Assembly: GCA_009760855.2 (NCBI GenBank)
Contig: WPIO01000093.1
Coordinates: forward strand, 1,006,001-1,070,000
Direction: 5' to 3'
DNA from: Cristatella mucedo
Lineage: Eukaryota; Bryozoa; Phylactolaemata; Cristatellidae
Length of the DNA: 64,000 nucleotides
Shown: piece after piece, positions 33,200 to 46,135 of the stretch
How the letters are laid out: each line of letters begins with the position of its first letter
Position numbering within the stretch: position 1 is the stretch's first letter
The notes under the pieces: generated by a model
Databases searched by the model: none
What the model saw: only the letters and a program-made list of their open reading frames with translations
Told to the model about the DNA's origin: nothing
Position numbers and translations under genes: made by a program

Positions 33200-34225
33200 A
33201 GAGAGTCGAGACATCGCGTGAACAAAAATAACGACAATGGAGTATCTTTATAGCGCTTTAAAAGACCTTAAATCTTAGTCTTGATGCTTCACGTGTGTTG
33301 ACAGCGGAGAAAGAGAAATGAGAAATATGAGAAAAATAAGAAAGAGAAGAGAAATGAGCGACGAACAAATTAACTCGATTGGCGTGATTAGTTTTCTTTT
33401 GGTTGATACCAGCTCGACGACGTGCCGTTAGCCTCGTTCACTCGCTGGTAAACCCAAGCGGGCTGCAGGCGGGTAGCAGTTTATCGTCTGCCTTACACCG
33501 GCTACTGCGCTCCGTTGGTCAACAAGTGGCCTCGACTGTGGCTTCTTGACTGGCGGTCTTGCTATTGGCGATGAAAGAGCTTGCTGCGGCGCGAATTGAT
33601 GCGACGACGCCGCGCGTCCTCACATTGATCGCGAGCACGCTCTTATTTACTCGATTCGCTCCCAACGCAACGTCTAGGGCCCCCCCGGCGTCGGTTCGCT
33701 AGTCCGATAGGCTATTCTTATCTGCAAAATCTTGTTAACCTTTAACGACGCGTTGCGATGGCCACCCAATTCCGCCGCTTCGGCGCGATGCAACTAAGCG
33801 CGTCCGTCGTCGCTGCGACCGGCGACGCTTCGGTCTTACCAGGCTGGAGAGCAGCGTTGCTAAGCAGCAGCAGTCGGCTTTGCGTTCGCGAAGTGCTGCC
33901 TCCACTCGGCAGCAAATGACGACGGTTCGAGTCGCCCGGGCAAAAACGCTGGGTCCGCGTCGCCTCGCGCCCGCATCCCACGATCTTAGCAGCCGGCTCC
34001 GACCGAAGCGACGATCGCTTCGACGCTAAGAAAGACGACAGCTAGCGACTCGTTGCTCGCTGCCCATGCGCTGCCGGTCGCCATTGAGAAGCCACCCCTT
34101 TCGCCGTAGCCGCAAGGTCGTGTGAGTCGTCTGGCTTGGGGGTGACTTTAGCCAAAAGATACCCCTTTGTCACACTCCCTGAAGACCCGCCAACCCATTT
34201 CGGCATTCCCAGGAGAGTCTACCTG
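33200..34225. other. Alpha-tubulin intron 1 sequence, GC-rich part
   Basis: No gene recognised. At 33240-33300 there is a short fragment resembling the family-A SINE tail (TATAGCGCTTTAAAAGACC). The rest is moderately GC-rich. Confidence 0.4.
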
Positions 34226-34228
34226 CCT

Positions 34229-34229
<1 letters not shown>

Positions 34230-34323
<94 letters not shown>
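34230..34323. repeat. (GA)n microsatellite
   Basis: About 93 bp of pure GA dinucleotides, in the proposed alpha-tubulin intron 1. Confidence 0.95.
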
Positions 34324-34326
<3 letters not shown>

Positions 34327-34329
34327 GCA

Positions 34330-36285
34330 GTTCTGTAATAAATGAGTCTAGAAAGGACGCAGCTCACATTCCTAGCTCTGGTTGGATCAGTCTCCAGCGG
34401 GATAATCATTATTCTATGAGGTGGGGGCGGGCAATCGTAATCGTGGAGTTGCTAAGGATGCACGTCCTCTCTAGACATCCTTTCCGACTGGTTCAGAGCG
34501 GGCCTACAGGCTCCCAAATGAAAAATGGCGATTTTCTAGAATAGCTTCAAGAGCCGTTCTGGGCGGCGCTACTTCGGAGCGCTTACTCACACCGTTTCTC
34601 TATTGTTGGGAGACTGGAAACGCTTTTACATGGGTCACATGAGACCGCCGGGCAGATCCTAAGTGAGTAGAGGCCAAGGGCCAACCGGGCAGTGCAACTT
34701 TGACGCTAAGCTCGATGGTCTGTTGCCAAATAGGTAGGGTTACCAGACCTAGATGGATGGATGCTTAAAAGACCCTTCATCAGAGGCCCCATGCCGGCTT
34801 TAGTTTTACCAGTCGGTATCTTCTTGAGATGACCCTCCGGTTAGGAATTTGATAGCATATTTAACGTGTCAGCGTCGGCTGAGTTGGATGCTGAATAGCG
34901 ACGACGTGACGACGACGACGTGACGACGGGCGCTGAGCGAGAGTTGCCTGCGGATTCTATCTTTTCGAGTGCATTATTATTATTATCTTTTCGCGAGGTC
35001 TTCCTGGATGCTTCCTAGATGCTTCCTGGATGCGGACCCGCAGAGAAGCCGGATGAGCGGTATATCTATGAACCCTTTAACCTTCCTCCCAACCACAGGC
35101 CGGCTGTTCTCTCTGTTGGCCACCATGATTTCGGGGAGTACCTAGCAGGTTCAGTAGAACTCTGCAAATAAAATCACCGAATATAAATCATGTATACGTC
35201 GGCTCTCGAGGCTTGAGTAGACTCTGGAAGGTGCTTCCCCGAAAGAGGTGACACATTCTTTTTGGGTAGAGCAAGAAATGCCGCTGCAGAACCAACTGCA
35301 TGCGCACGCTCAGTTTCAGTGACGTGGGTGATATCATTATTTTTTTTAAAGGGGGTCGTATTTTAGAGTTTTGAAATAGCTAATTATGCGGACATGCTCA
35401 TCGAGTCACATCGAGGCGGACCTTCGCGGCGCCGCCTTCGTGGGGCGGCCCCCCCCCCCGGCGCTCATCGTACGAATTTCTGTTCAGTATTTCAAACGTG
35501 GCTGTCTTCGGGTGACGTGACCGTAGCAGGGTACCTAAGGCTTTCCGACATGTTTCGCGATTTAAACTAGTGGCTAGAGTGAGAGCCATAATTAGGTGAG
35601 AGATGAAATGGCAACTTTTTAGATGAGCTAGACGCCTTTTGTCCCTGAGCAGGTCAGGAAAAACGTCTTTGTCCTTATGCCACACGTCCCCGGAGGCTGA
35701 GGTTTGACTTCACCAAAAAATGCTGGCTACCCCAAATACTGGCAACGCCGTCACCCACCCCACCGAAAGCCAACCTTCATGGCAGGGAGAAATGGATGCG
35801 CAACAGAAAACTTAAGAGGCGCCGAGGTATGTCACCCAATAGTTCCGGGATTACTGCTGGGGCCTTTTGCACGGAAATACGCTGCGAAAGCTTTCACCCG
35901 ATGCGATCGATCGTATCGCGATGACTCGCTGTATCGATGCGATTAATTGCATCGCGATCGTAAGATGCACAAGCTACTCGGTCGTTCGATAGAAGCGAGT
36001 ATTGCGAGTTTGCTCAGCTTTGCTAGCGCTCTCAGAAATGCGCATCGCAAGCATCTCACATAGATAGAATTACTTTCTGCCACCATTTCCTGCTCACAGG
36101 ACACCCGACTACGCGTACGAAAAGACTGGATTTTCTGACTAGTGCTGCAGTGCTTCATGCGTTGTAACGTGCTTGTAATTAAGGTTCGTTCTTTAATAGT
36201 TGCCTCGTGCTTGAAATTTTCACGAAGAAGATCGCTACCACAGCTGGCTAGCATGTTGGATTCCTGCTCAAGAATAGGGAATGCC
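34330..36285. other. No gene seen
   Basis: Scattered short frames only. Near 34895-34930 there is a short imperfect GACGACGTGAC repeat. A 95-codon minus frame at 35685-35398 is unrecognised. Confidence 0.4.
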
Positions 36286-36289
36286 TCTC

Positions 36290-36640
36290 ATGGTGGCTGG
36301 CTAAAGATCTAACTAGCTTCCTAGTTCTGACAAGACGGACCACCGTAATTCAATATTCGATGGGCTAGAGATCAATTAGCCAATTAGCATCTGCAGCTGG
36401 TGGCGCAATGCAGCTGAAAGTTGGGTCAACTAATGCGAGAGATTCAGCAGCTTGTTTCCTTTTATGAAAGGGCTGCGATTGCGATTTATCAATGATAACA
36501 GAGCAAAATTATTACTCTGACCCACGAAGTCTGCCTTGACTTGGCTCCTTCACACCATGCTGAGCTGCTTCGACCAGCTTCCTATTGCCTCTCCGACTTT
36601 CCGTGCCCTCCTTTCGGTGCCGACAAAAAATAGGCTGTTC
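36290..36640 (+). mobile_element. Degenerate LINE fragment, ACATT-tail family
   Basis: Follows the 22.5-22.8 kb LINE copy in order (CTAACTAGCTTCCTAGTTCTG, then CTGACCCACGAAG and GACTTGGCTCCT) but is strongly diverged. Confidence 0.5.
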
Positions 36641-36719
36641 CGTTTGTTTCCCTAAAGATTGATGGCTACATAAGTTTTTGCAATCTCTTCTAATTAAAGA
36701 GAGTAAGTCCATCCGTCCG

Positions 36720-36990
36720 TTACTTCCGTCACGCGGCAAGATGGCGCAGCGCTGCCTTCCGTGACCACAAGTAGCCTGTGGACTCGCTTCGCTGAGTCAT
36801 AGTAGAAGCAGTCATAGTATGATCAGGGAAGACAACGCTGCACATCTTGTCGCGTGACGGACGGTCGCGTGACGGAAGTGTGCCATCTTGCAGCGTGACT
36901 AGTGGACTTTCTCGCTTTAATTAGTAGATACTATGACTACTTCTACTATGACTCAACGAAGCGCGTCCACGGGCGGTGAGCTATTGTTGT
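36720..36990. repeat. Palindromic MITE-like block
   Basis: Two nested inverted repeats. An arm near 36775-36820 (GAGTCATAGTAGAAGCAGTC) pairs with 36937-36985, and an arm near 36727-36763 (GTCACGCGGCAAGATGGC) pairs with about 36870-36900. No coding capacity. Looks like a non-autonomous foldback or MITE element. Confidence 0.55.
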
Positions 36991-37734
36991 CCTGTTGCCA
37001 TAGAAGCAACTTGCAATCAAAGATCCACAATTCTTACGCAGTTGTGTTACGTCATCGTTGCATCGTCGTTCGCAGTTCGTTACGTCATCGTAATCGCTCA
37101 TAAAACCGCGGTCGAGCGTGGTCGAGCACGCTCGCGCTCGACCGCGATGTCGATGGGTGCACCGCCCATATACCCTATCAGTTTCGATTGGTGATTAAGG
37201 GGTAATTTTACATGGCTTCGTCCACACAGCCGAAAACGTACTACGCCTCCGAGCCTGCGTCTTGGAGGCGGCATTCGGGTCTGGTAAGAGCTGGGGTGGG
37301 GTGGCGTGTGGGGCGCGGCGGAAGTGGGCGCTCGTCAGCTCGCCGTCTCGCGCCCAGAGCAGCGCAACCTAAATGCGCTGCGGACCTCCGGCTAGGGGCC
37401 GATGACTATTGATCGGTGCAAAGTACTATCGTCGGCAGATGCGAGCGAACCCTCGAGCGAATAAAACTCGGAGCGCACTGCCAGAGCAAAAACAGAAGAC
37501 GAAAAGACGACGCCCTTCTTAGAAATGGGCTCGCCATCTGCTTCCGCTTCCGCGACTCGTCCTCTTGCTCATCCTTTGAAGCGTGGACCTGCCGCCCGTC
37601 GTATAGAAAAAAAGCGGCGAGCGTTGTAGGTTCGCTGTGAAACCACCACCTCCTCCCCCCATGCCAGAGACCATTTTTCAGCCGACGGTCAATTGGCAAG
37701 TCGAGCGCTGCGATCGTCATTGGCCATACATTTT

Positions 37735-37825
37735 TCCCTTTGCAGCAAATGTAAAGCGCCTAGAAAGAGATTGAGCTCTCTGAGGGCGCTTTATCAAGTG
37801 CATTATTATTCTTCTTATTATTATT
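37735..37825 (+). mobile_element. LINE 3' end fragment, ATT-tail family
   Basis: GCAAATGTAAAGCGCCTAG, the GCGCTTTATCAAGTGCATT block and an ATT/CTT tail. Ends directly against the GATCGN repeat. Confidence 0.8.
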
Positions 37826-37826
37826 A

Positions 37827-37905
37827 TCGTCGCGATCGCGGTCGTGATCGCGATCATGATCGTGATCGTGATCACGGCGATCGCGTTCACGATCGCGATC
37901 GCGGC
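37827..37905. repeat. GATCGN hexamer tandem repeat
   Basis: About 13 imperfect units of GATCGC/GATCGT. Nearly self-complementary, so it can fold into hairpins. On the plus strand one frame encodes an Arg-Asp repeat, but it has no other support as coding. Confidence 0.85.
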
Positions 37906-39532
37906 GCCCAGGCGCTCGAGAGTCGAGGCGACGCCATCGAGATGGCTACTAGAGGCCGACTCTCTCGCCATGACGTTGGGCAGGCGGCGGCAGCAGCACC
38001 TGCTGGCCCCGTCCGCTGCCCCGCCCATTCATCCGAAGTCCGGGCTCGCGCCGTAATCTCCCGGTCGCGATCGACGAGAGCCGCCCCGGACACGAGTTTG
38101 CACAGCATCGCAGCTAATGCCGGCTGCGGCCGCCGCCGCGTCGCCGCCGCAGCACGGTGACTCATTCTCGCTCGCCGGCCCATGCGCCGCCGCCGCCGTC
38201 GTCGAACCGCGAGCGGAGTCAGCCTCCGTGCGTTCTCGCTAGCTCGCGAGCCTTCCGGCGGGTGACGCCAGCGACGCTTGCGCAACGACGTGCGAGAGCG
38301 GTTTTGAAAAACGAGCGTCGCTCTGCGGGCCTCAGGCCTCCGCCGAGCCTCCTCCCGACCTCCGCCTGGGGGGGGGCGTCGGCCTCGGTCAGCTGACCGA
38401 CTGGCGTCGACAGTCGCGAGCTCGGCCGGCTAGAGACGGGCGGCATGGCTGTAAGTTCAACTAGCACAAGGTCCTTTGCATAAGTTTAACTCGAGAAGCG
38501 CCCGAGACGCGGCGGCGGCACAGCCAGACGCTTCAGGCTCGCGTCCAATCGGTCGCAGCGGTCAGCGCGGACGGCTTCCGGGTGCTCAGCCCTGTACGCG
38601 AGCTTCGCGGCGAGAGGCGAACGACCGGTAGAGCCGACAATGGCGCCAGCAATGGCGCCGTTGTCCGCTTCTTCGATGCGGATGATCCTTTCGCTCCCGA
38701 CGGCGTGCGACTGTCGAATGTTGGGTCGATCAGAGAGGCAGCTGACCCGACCCGCTCCCCCCCCCCACCCGCCGCCTCCCCGCCCCGCCCCGCCCCAAGA
38801 CGGTGCGCCTCGCGGACCGCCACTGCGGGCCCCGAGTTTTTTCTGCGAGCCGCGGGGGCGTGCCCGGAGAGCACCGTGCCGTCCGCTCAGCTCGAGCCGA
38901 TTCCGTCGCCGAGAAACGGCTGGCAAAATACGCGTCCCCTGCGCATCGGGGGGGGGGTTCGGGGTACGTAAATGCGCGACTTGGCTCCGAAGTTCGACAA
39001 AACGACAACGGCCACGCGGCAAGATCGGCGGGCGCCCTGGGATAAATGCGGCCGCAGCGCTACATCGGTTTGAAAATGGAGGATAACCGACTCGGTCATT
39101 TATTTACTGAGGCGGCGATGCCGATTGACTCGACGTCGCTCGTCGGCGGCGGCGCCTACGCGCATACCGCTGCGCATCGGAAGCGATGACGAGACAGGAA
39201 GGCCAGATGCCTTCCTGGAAGCCAGCGTGCTCTCTCCAGCTGCTGCGCTTGCTGACTTAGCAGCCGCTCCGTCGCCCGAGTCTCCGTCGCTCCGAGCTCG
39301 GAGCAGCGGCCATCGGCGCGAGTCGCCGTCGGCACCTTATCTCCGCCTCAGGCGACGCGATAAATCGCGACCGGCAGATAACCAAGGGCGAGCGGGCGCC
39401 TCGCCGCCTCGTTCGGTACGCGGCGGACGCGAATTATTACGGAAACCGATCGGCTGCGACGATCGGCGAAGTCGCTGCACGCGTGGGGGAGCGGCTTCGG
39501 TAACCGGTCTCGGTGGAAGTGGCCTGGCCGGC

Positions 39533-39534
<2 letters not shown>

Positions 39535-39589
<55 letters not shown>
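39535..39589. repeat. (GA)n microsatellite
   Basis: About 55 bp of GA, roughly 100 bp inside the proposed alpha-tubulin intron 1 from its first exon. Confidence 0.9.
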
Positions 39590-39595
<6 letters not shown>

Positions 39596-39689
39596 AGAGC
39601 GTGAGAGCTGTACGTCGGCGCCGACGAGCAGCTCGCGAGACCAGCTAGCGAGAAGCGGCTCGCCGCCGCCGCGCCTTGGTTCCACTCAC

Positions 39690-39692
39690 CAT
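39690..39692 (-). CDS. Candidate alpha-tubulin first coding exon (ATG only)
   Basis: Alpha-tubulin genes often split directly after the initiator ATG, and the 32627 exon begins at codon 2 with an acceptor. Here the minus strand reads CCAAGATG followed by gtgagt, a strong donor, with a fair initiation context, inside the CpG island. No ATG next to gt was found between 32628 and 34100, and those nearer than 39.7 kb (near 35.1 and 36.1 kb) have weaker donors. The join is inferred. Confidence 0.5.
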
Positions 39693-40122
39693 CTTGGAGC
39701 GAAGTCTTTTCTCTGGCGGTGCGCTCTCTCACGCCGAACTGTAAAGCGCTCCGCGAGAGACTGCCGCCGGTAGAGCCTCCGCTGCCTCGAGCGGAAATGT
39801 CGGCGTAGGTGCTCACGTGGCTGCGTGTCCTCCCACCCCGCCCCCCCCCCTGTACGCGCACCGCTCTCCGGATAAGGCATATCAATTAGCTCCGCGGTCG
39901 CTCGCAACCAGCCATTCGAGCGCAGGGGCGTCGTCGTCGGCTCGACCTGCATTAGCTCTCGGCTAATGCTGCTGCGCTTCGCGGCGGACGCAGCAGCCGC
40001 TCGTTACTCGGCGCGATGCGAGCGCTCGGTACGCGAGCTGCTGCGTCGATTCGTGCTGCGAGATTCGCGGCACGCCCAGTGGCCTGTCGGCCCTGCCCGA
40101 AGGAAACCTTTCGCGCGAGAGC

Positions 40123-40183
<61 letters not shown>
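40123..40183. repeat. (CGG)n trinucleotide repeat
   Basis: About 20 uninterrupted CGG units ending in a GTGG variant, roughly 450 bp upstream of the proposed alpha-tubulin first exon. Encodes poly-Gly, poly-Ala or poly-Arg by frame; none is supported as coding. Confidence 0.95.
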
Positions 40184-40185
<2 letters not shown>

Positions 40186-40904
40186 GAGGAGGGCGGTGCG
40201 CCGTTCCAAATCGGCGGACGGCGAGCGCTGGCGTCGAGCCCGGACGCCTTCCGAAGCGCCCGCCACATTCTTCGACGCGCTTCGCTCGCTCGCTCGCTCG
40301 CTGGCTGGCACACGACTGCAGCTTCTTCGCGAGGCGGCCGACGCGCCACGCGACTAGCGAAAACTACGCGCCCGGCGACCGCAGAAGCCAGCCGGACGCC
40401 TCTCGGCCAGACGCGCGCAGCGGACGACGCTGGCGCTCGCCGCCGCCGCCGGAAGGTCCGGCCGGAAGCGCTACGTAGCGTCCTACCCGAAGCGCTATGC
40501 AGCGCTGCTGTGCACTTTGGCTGAACTCCATGCGCACCGCTAGCGAAATGCCATCGCGCCTTCGCGCGGGTGCGCACGATAGTGCGGTGTGGCAATGTGC
40601 ATAATATGAATAGGGATTGCGTTATCTTAGGGCGCTAAGCAAATTAATCGTATTATCAATTATTAAAGATATTTAAATTGCCAGGCAGCCGCTATGAAGG
40701 CTGTCTGCTCGCCTGCATTTTGAGTATATATTGGACATTGCTGTCACCAAAAGTATGAGCACTGGTTGCAATTAGAAAAAGGAACACGGCCCTGAAATTA
40801 TCTACTTATCTTTATGAATTTAATAAGTTAATATGGCATTGCACTTTCCTTATTTGCAGCCACCTGTCGGACCCATGCACGCACGCACGCGCGGAGCTGA
40901 TGTA

Positions 40905-41080
40905 GGGCTGTGATAGCCCAAGTGGTAAGGTGCTCGCTCTGCACGGCTGAGGTCATGGGTTAAAATCCTGCAGTGGGCGGTCATTGATTGCCAACTGCAA
41001 ACGATGGCGATAGTCGTTAAGGCTCATCTGCCTCTACACAATTGAGGCTGCTAAATTAGCTACCATTATTATTATTATTG
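40905..41080 (+). repeat. tRNA-derived SINE, family B
   Basis: Forward copy: GTGATAGCCCAAGTGGTAAG at the A box, a diverged B box GTTAAAATCCTGC, and a tail with AAGGCTCATCTGCC ending in ATT repeats. Confidence 0.8.
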
Positions 41081-41234
41081 AACGTAGGCAAAAAATACCT
41101 TTATTTCACCGCACGCTCGTTGCAAGTCTTCAAAAAGCGCATAAGCGGATGCGATCCCGACGATAAGTTGACGTAACTGTCGCTCAATCTCAACTTACAA
41201 ATGCTCGATTGGGTCAAGGCCCGGAAACTGACTC

Positions 41235-41366
41235 GACGGGCTTTTACAGCTATCACCACCGCTTGCAGTGGCGATAAAGAATCACCCACCACAGGATTCG
41301 AACCCACGACCTCGGGACCGAGGTCGTGAAAAGCAACCACCTTAATTGGTGTGACATCACGGCTCG
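41235..41366 (-). repeat. tRNA-derived SINE, family B
   Basis: Minus-oriented: GGATTCGAACCCACGACCTC on the plus strand, with ATTGGTGTGACATCACGG at the A-box end. Lies only a few bases from a family-A copy. Confidence 0.85.
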
Positions 41367-41372
41367 CCAATA

Positions 41373-41510
41373 TATGATTCATTTGTATAGCGCCTTAGGA
41401 GAACTTAATCTCTATTCAGGCGCTTCACGTGTGCCGCGGGGCTCGAGCCAACGAGCTCAGCTAAACCTTGGTAGGGAAGCATCTTAACCGCTGGACCAAA
41501 CCAGCTCGTC
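41373..41510 (-). repeat. tRNA-derived SINE, family A
   Basis: Minus-oriented: TTCATTTGTATAGCGCC tail side, GGGGCTCGAGCCAACG B-box side, and CGCTGGACCAAACC A-box side. Confidence 0.85.
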
Positions 41511-42112
41511 GAGCCATTTCTTGAAATTCGCAAGGGGTGTGAATCTGCCTTGACAGAATACAAATCTACTCAAATCTTCAGCAGTCCAGTGGATTCGATT
41601 CGAGTGGATTGGTCCAATGTAGAGGGCCATTGCCTTTCTTCGCGGACAGAAGCGGCTACTGTTTCTGACTCGAGAGTGCAGACCGGTCTCATACAATCAC
41701 CTTCTGACGGTATCGTCGCTGACTAGCTTCCTAGACGACGCTTGCACACTTTGAGAATGAGTTTGTGCCGACGTGAAACAGTGCTTAAACGCCTCCAATT
41801 TAAGGACGGCGTTCTCTCCTGCCTATTGGTAGCGCTGGGCCTGCGCGACCGTGCTGCATTTTCAGCGCGCCCAGTCTTTCGACCTTCATCACGAAGCACG
41901 AAATCGTACTCTTACGTCTTAGGTACTGATAGAGTGTAGCGGCAACTTGACCGAATGAGTGTTCAGCCTCGTACACTGCCATAATATTATCCGTCTCTTT
42001 GAGCAAAGCTTGACTATTCGGTCACCCTCGGCATGACCGGTAGACTTTCCCCGGCGATTTAAATAATGCTCAACGGATTGGCTATCCCTTTCCTGGTCGT
42101 GCGTAACCTTAA

Positions 42113-43232
42113 GCCTGGTTTAGGCGGCGAGTCTTTGTTTCCAACTGCTCGATTCTTACTTCGTCTTCATTTTTGTTGGAGGTTTAGACGGCAGTCTTGC
42201 TTCCTACTCACTCCGCCTTTTGTTTGAGAGGAAGAGCGTGGCCCTTCATTGTACTCCTCTCCTTAGGCTGCGCTTTGCAGGCTTCACTGTGCCTATAGAC
42301 AGCACTGGAAGAATGAGTGTCTAGCGCTGTCCGCGCGTCCGGACACTCGTGGGCCGCAAACACAGCGCTCGCACGGCTGTGCTGGTCCTCGCCGCTCGTC
42401 CTGCGCTACAATATCCGTCATTACACTATAGTTGAACGTTCAAAGTTAAATATTAAATTGCAATTCAATCATTACGTTCGTCGATCAATAGGGATAGCTA
42501 TTGCAACTCGTTCAGCGGAGGAGACACTTTTGAGACAAGCTGTTAGATTTTCACTTTGGGGAGGGGCCGGTGCACAGCTGTAGTTCGTCTCTGATGTGGC
42601 TTGGACACAGGGAGGTTTTGTTCCTCCGCTAACCAGCCGGCGAACAGATGTTGAATGCATCGTCGGGAAAGGCCGGTGGGCAGCTGTGGTCCAGGCGCAG
42701 AAATCCAGGAGGTGACAGGGGCGAAGAGAGTCGTGCCTTACTCACCATTCAATCGCGTTTCACTTTGCAGCAAATGTAAAGCGCCTAGAAAGAGATTGAG
42801 TTCTCTGAGGGTGCTTTATCAAGTGAATTTTTATTATTATTATAGATGCAATTACCGGTAGAATGAAACCTGTCCGCTATAGACTTTACCGTTGTGCCGC
42901 CTAAAAATCTTATTTTTTAACTCCGAGCTCAGGGTGTCCCATAAAGAGGGACTCGCGTGGAATGCATCGATGACTTCGCCCGTCAAGTCGTCCGCTCTCC
43001 TTTAAAGAAAGCGAAGTGGGCATGGCCTGAACAGCGCCTATGATTCGTCACTGGCTAAGTCTCGCCTGAGTCCTAGCTGAAGAAGTAGAACCACATTTGG
43101 CTACCGAGTCTTCGTCAAGTCTTCCTTAAGTCCTGGGCCGCCCCCCCCCAGCGTATTGGTGACGTATACACCGAAGACTTGAGTAGGTAGGAAGCAGATA
43201 GGAAGCAAGACTCGACGTCTAAACCAGGCTTC
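42113..43232. mobile_element. Candidate non-autonomous DNA transposon
   Basis: AAGCCTGGTTTAGGCGGCGA at the left end is matched by the inverted AAGCCTGGTTTAGACGTCGA at the right end, with similarity continuing for about 30 bp (AGTCTTGCTTCC). A further partial terminal copy lies at 42178-42217. There is no transposase inside, only short frames and a LINE tail. No target duplication was recognised. Confidence 0.45.
42765..42845 (+). mobile_element. LINE 3' end fragment, ATT-tail family
   Basis: GCAAATGTAAAGCGCCTAG through GTGCTTTATCAAGTGAATT to an ATT tail; nested inside the candidate DNA transposon. Confidence 0.8.
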
Positions 43233-43239
43233 AGAGTTC

Positions 43240-44619
43240 CGGCATCAGCTGAAGCAGGGGTCATTTCTAGACGCTCTTTTCTGGTCAAACCACGTCAATT
43301 TAAAAGAGCGTAAAGGATTTTGGCTAATTTTATGTTACTTATCCAAAAATGGCATCGCCATCGTTGCAATTCGTACTCGAGTATCCAATAATTAGCTGAC
43401 AACACCTACAGTCTGACTCCGGTCCAGACTGGGGCTTAGGAAAAGCCGCTAATCAAGCAAATTTAGATCGTCCAAATACTGTTGCGTTTGATCCGGAAGT
43501 CGCGGGTAGCACCCGCGGCCCCGCCAGGGCAGGGCTCCGCCGGTTAATGTACATATACATATATTCGCATTTTAATAAACCAGTTTATATATATATATAT
43601 ATATATACATGGAAACATCTTCAAATTCACTTGCGTGCGTAGACCCACGCGCGCACCGTAGTGTACTGGCGCGCTCCGCGATCTGCCGGACGCGTTCTCC
43701 TCGCGGCCGGACGAGCCTTATTTGGCGGCAGCCCACTCTGGACGTTTGGATTACACACCGAGCTCGGCTCGGAATAGAAGCTGAATCGGAGCTGCGAGAG
43801 AAATGCGCTCAAATACCGTTCGCTGAGGGGCGAAGGGTGAAGTATTCGCAATGCTTTTATTGCATGCCATTGTCTTCGTTGGCTAAGCGGCGATAGCATC
43901 GTTGGCGCGGCGGTTGGCAAAGCGCTGTCGCCGCCTCCCGATCGCGGCCAGGTGGCAGCCGTCCGCCTCTCCGGGCAATTGGCCACCTCTCCCTCCCACG
44001 TCCGATTGAGGACGATTTCAGTTTGCGTAGGTGAGGGCGGTTCCGCCGGAGGTCGCGCCCGGCTACTTAAGAGGACGCGCGCGTGAATCTGCACGCACTC
44101 GAGCTCGGCAAGCCGGGGCAGCCGGTGCGCCGGCTGGCTAATGAATGCCGCGCCTCAGGCTTAACGTCGGCCTCTGGCAGTTGAAAGCACGCTCAGTCGC
44201 GGCTGCGCGCCAAATGGCGCTGCTTCGGCGGTTTCGCCATTTGAGCCTAGCAACAGCGACCTCGCCGAAACGATAACGTGCGTGCATCCAAGTACCGAGC
44301 GCCGGCGCGGATTTGGCACGGCTGCTTTTCGGAAGTCCAAACAACTTTCGGAGGACGGGCGGAGTAACAGCGCTGCCAGTGGGTATAGTCATATATATCT
44401 TACATCGTAAGTAGGACGTATCCCTGGGTCGGACATATTCGGGGTAGTATAGGCTAGAAACGCGTGTGGAGAGGACGCAAAGATCAAATGCAGCAGTTGA
44501 GGGTAAATTTCGAGAAAATACTGAGAAGATTAGTCCAGCTATCAAATATTTGTTTAGAGTACTTCAAAGACAAACTTATTAGAAATAGGGTGTCAAGTTT
44601 TAACGATTTCCACGCTGGC
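43240..44619. other. No gene seen; short AT run and GC-rich patch
   Basis: 43587-43607 is a short (AT)n. 43620-44330 is GC-rich with an open minus-strand frame of about 155 codons (44094-43627), unrecognised and Arg/Pro-rich, most likely chance. No splice-supported gene. Confidence 0.4.
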
Positions 44620-46135
44620 TCAACGAACAACTGCGAGGCAGCTGCCGTTTCCACAATAAGCGCTAGAAAACTGCAGTCTGATGCCAAATTAAGCAGAACG
44701 GTGTTACGGGTTTACCCACCAAATGTCACGTGATTGCGCTTCCGCGTTCTCGCGATATCGCGGCCTCCAACGGCCCAGGTCAGCTGGCCTTTTTACACGT
44801 TCGAACGGCTACTCAGCTGTTCCCTTTCGACAAAATACTTTGCACAACTGAATGCAAATTATAGAGAACAGCGCCTGAGAAGGCTACTCCAAGTTTACAC
44901 ACAGAATTGGATGCGATTGTCCACGCGCATTCTCACGATATGGCTTCCGATGGCTAAACTAAGATGGCTGCCCAAAACATTCGGACAGCCATACGGCTGC
45001 CATTTCCACAATAAGCTTCGCGTAAGTGCAGTTGCGATTTTAAATGAGAGAGAACGGTGTAACCGGTTTACCTACGAAAATGCAAACGATTGCGCACGTG
45101 CGTTCTCTTCTTACTAGGTCTCGCGTGGCCCTTCCCCGATGGCAGCCCTAAAGAATGGAACAGTGATACGGCTTCGATTTCTGCACTAAGCTTAACGAAA
45201 CTGAGGTTTACATGCCAAATTATTGAAAAATGGCATGCCAGGTATACCTACCAAATTTCATCCGATTTTGGTTCTGCGTTCTTATGCCATAGCTTCCGAT
45301 GGCCTGACTCAGATGGGTGCCCGAAATAGTCGAACGACGATGTAGCTCCCATTTTCGCGACAAGCTTCGCAAAGCTGCAGTCTTTATTTCAAATTATAGC
45401 TATCCGTGTTCCGAGGAGTTCACCCACCAAATGTCACGTGATTGCCCTTGCGCGTTCTCATGCTATGGCCTCCAGTGGCCCAGGCCAGCCAGCCCCTAAA
45501 TGCTCTTACAGCCGTACGGCTATTATTGTCACAGTAGGAGTCTCGCTACTGCATTTTTTTTATTCTAAGTTATAGAAAACAGTGTTCCATGTTTACCCAC
45601 TAAATTTCATGCGATTTCGCTTATATGGCCTAGTGCAATGGTCTCCAATGGCCCGGCCCGATTAATTAGGCAAAATGTCATGCCATTGGGCAAGCGCGAA
45701 ATCATAGAATGGCCTCCAGTGACCCGAGCCGGCCTAATATGTTTGTAACTACGATATAGCTGCCATTTCTTCAATAAGCGTTGCGCAGCTGTGGTTTTGA
45801 TTCAACATTTTAGAAAAAATTGTTCCAGGTTTAGCCATCAAATTTCATGCGATTGCGCGTGTGCGTTATCAGGCCATGGTCTCTAATGGCCCAGGTCAGC
45901 CAGCCTCGCTACATACTCTAACTGCGGTGCAGCTGCTATTTCAAAAATTAGCTTTGAGCAACTGCGATTTTGATTCCACGTTTTTTCCCCAGAAAACAGT
46001 GCTACGGGTTTACCCACTGAATTCCTTCACATTTTGCATGCCCGTTCCAATTTTATGGCCTCCAATGTCTCGGGCCAGCTAGCATCCTCGAATATTTGAA
46101 CAGTAATACGGCTGCTACTTCCACAATAGGCAGGT
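44620..46135 (+). repeat. Degenerate ~177-bp tandem repeat
   Basis: A landmark related to TTTACCCACCAAATTTCATG recurs near 44714, 44895, 45066, 45245, 45422, 45594, 45832 and 46010, so most units are 171-181 bp, with one partial extra piece near 45680. Each unit also carries CACAATAAGC-, GAAAACAGTGTT- and GGCCTCCAATGGCC-like blocks. Divergence is high. Small frames inside are chance. Confidence 0.75.

Larger units (their letters stand above)
37900..40560 (-). promoter_or_regulatory. Large CpG-rich island, probable alpha-tubulin promoter region
   Basis: About 2.6 kb of very high GC and CpG density, bounded on the right by AT-rich DNA. It contains the proposed alpha-tubulin first exon (39690-39692), a GA tract and a CGG repeat. 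Many long frames on both strands are by-products of the low stop-codon density. The size leaves room for another promoter, including one on the plus strand. Confidence 0.45.
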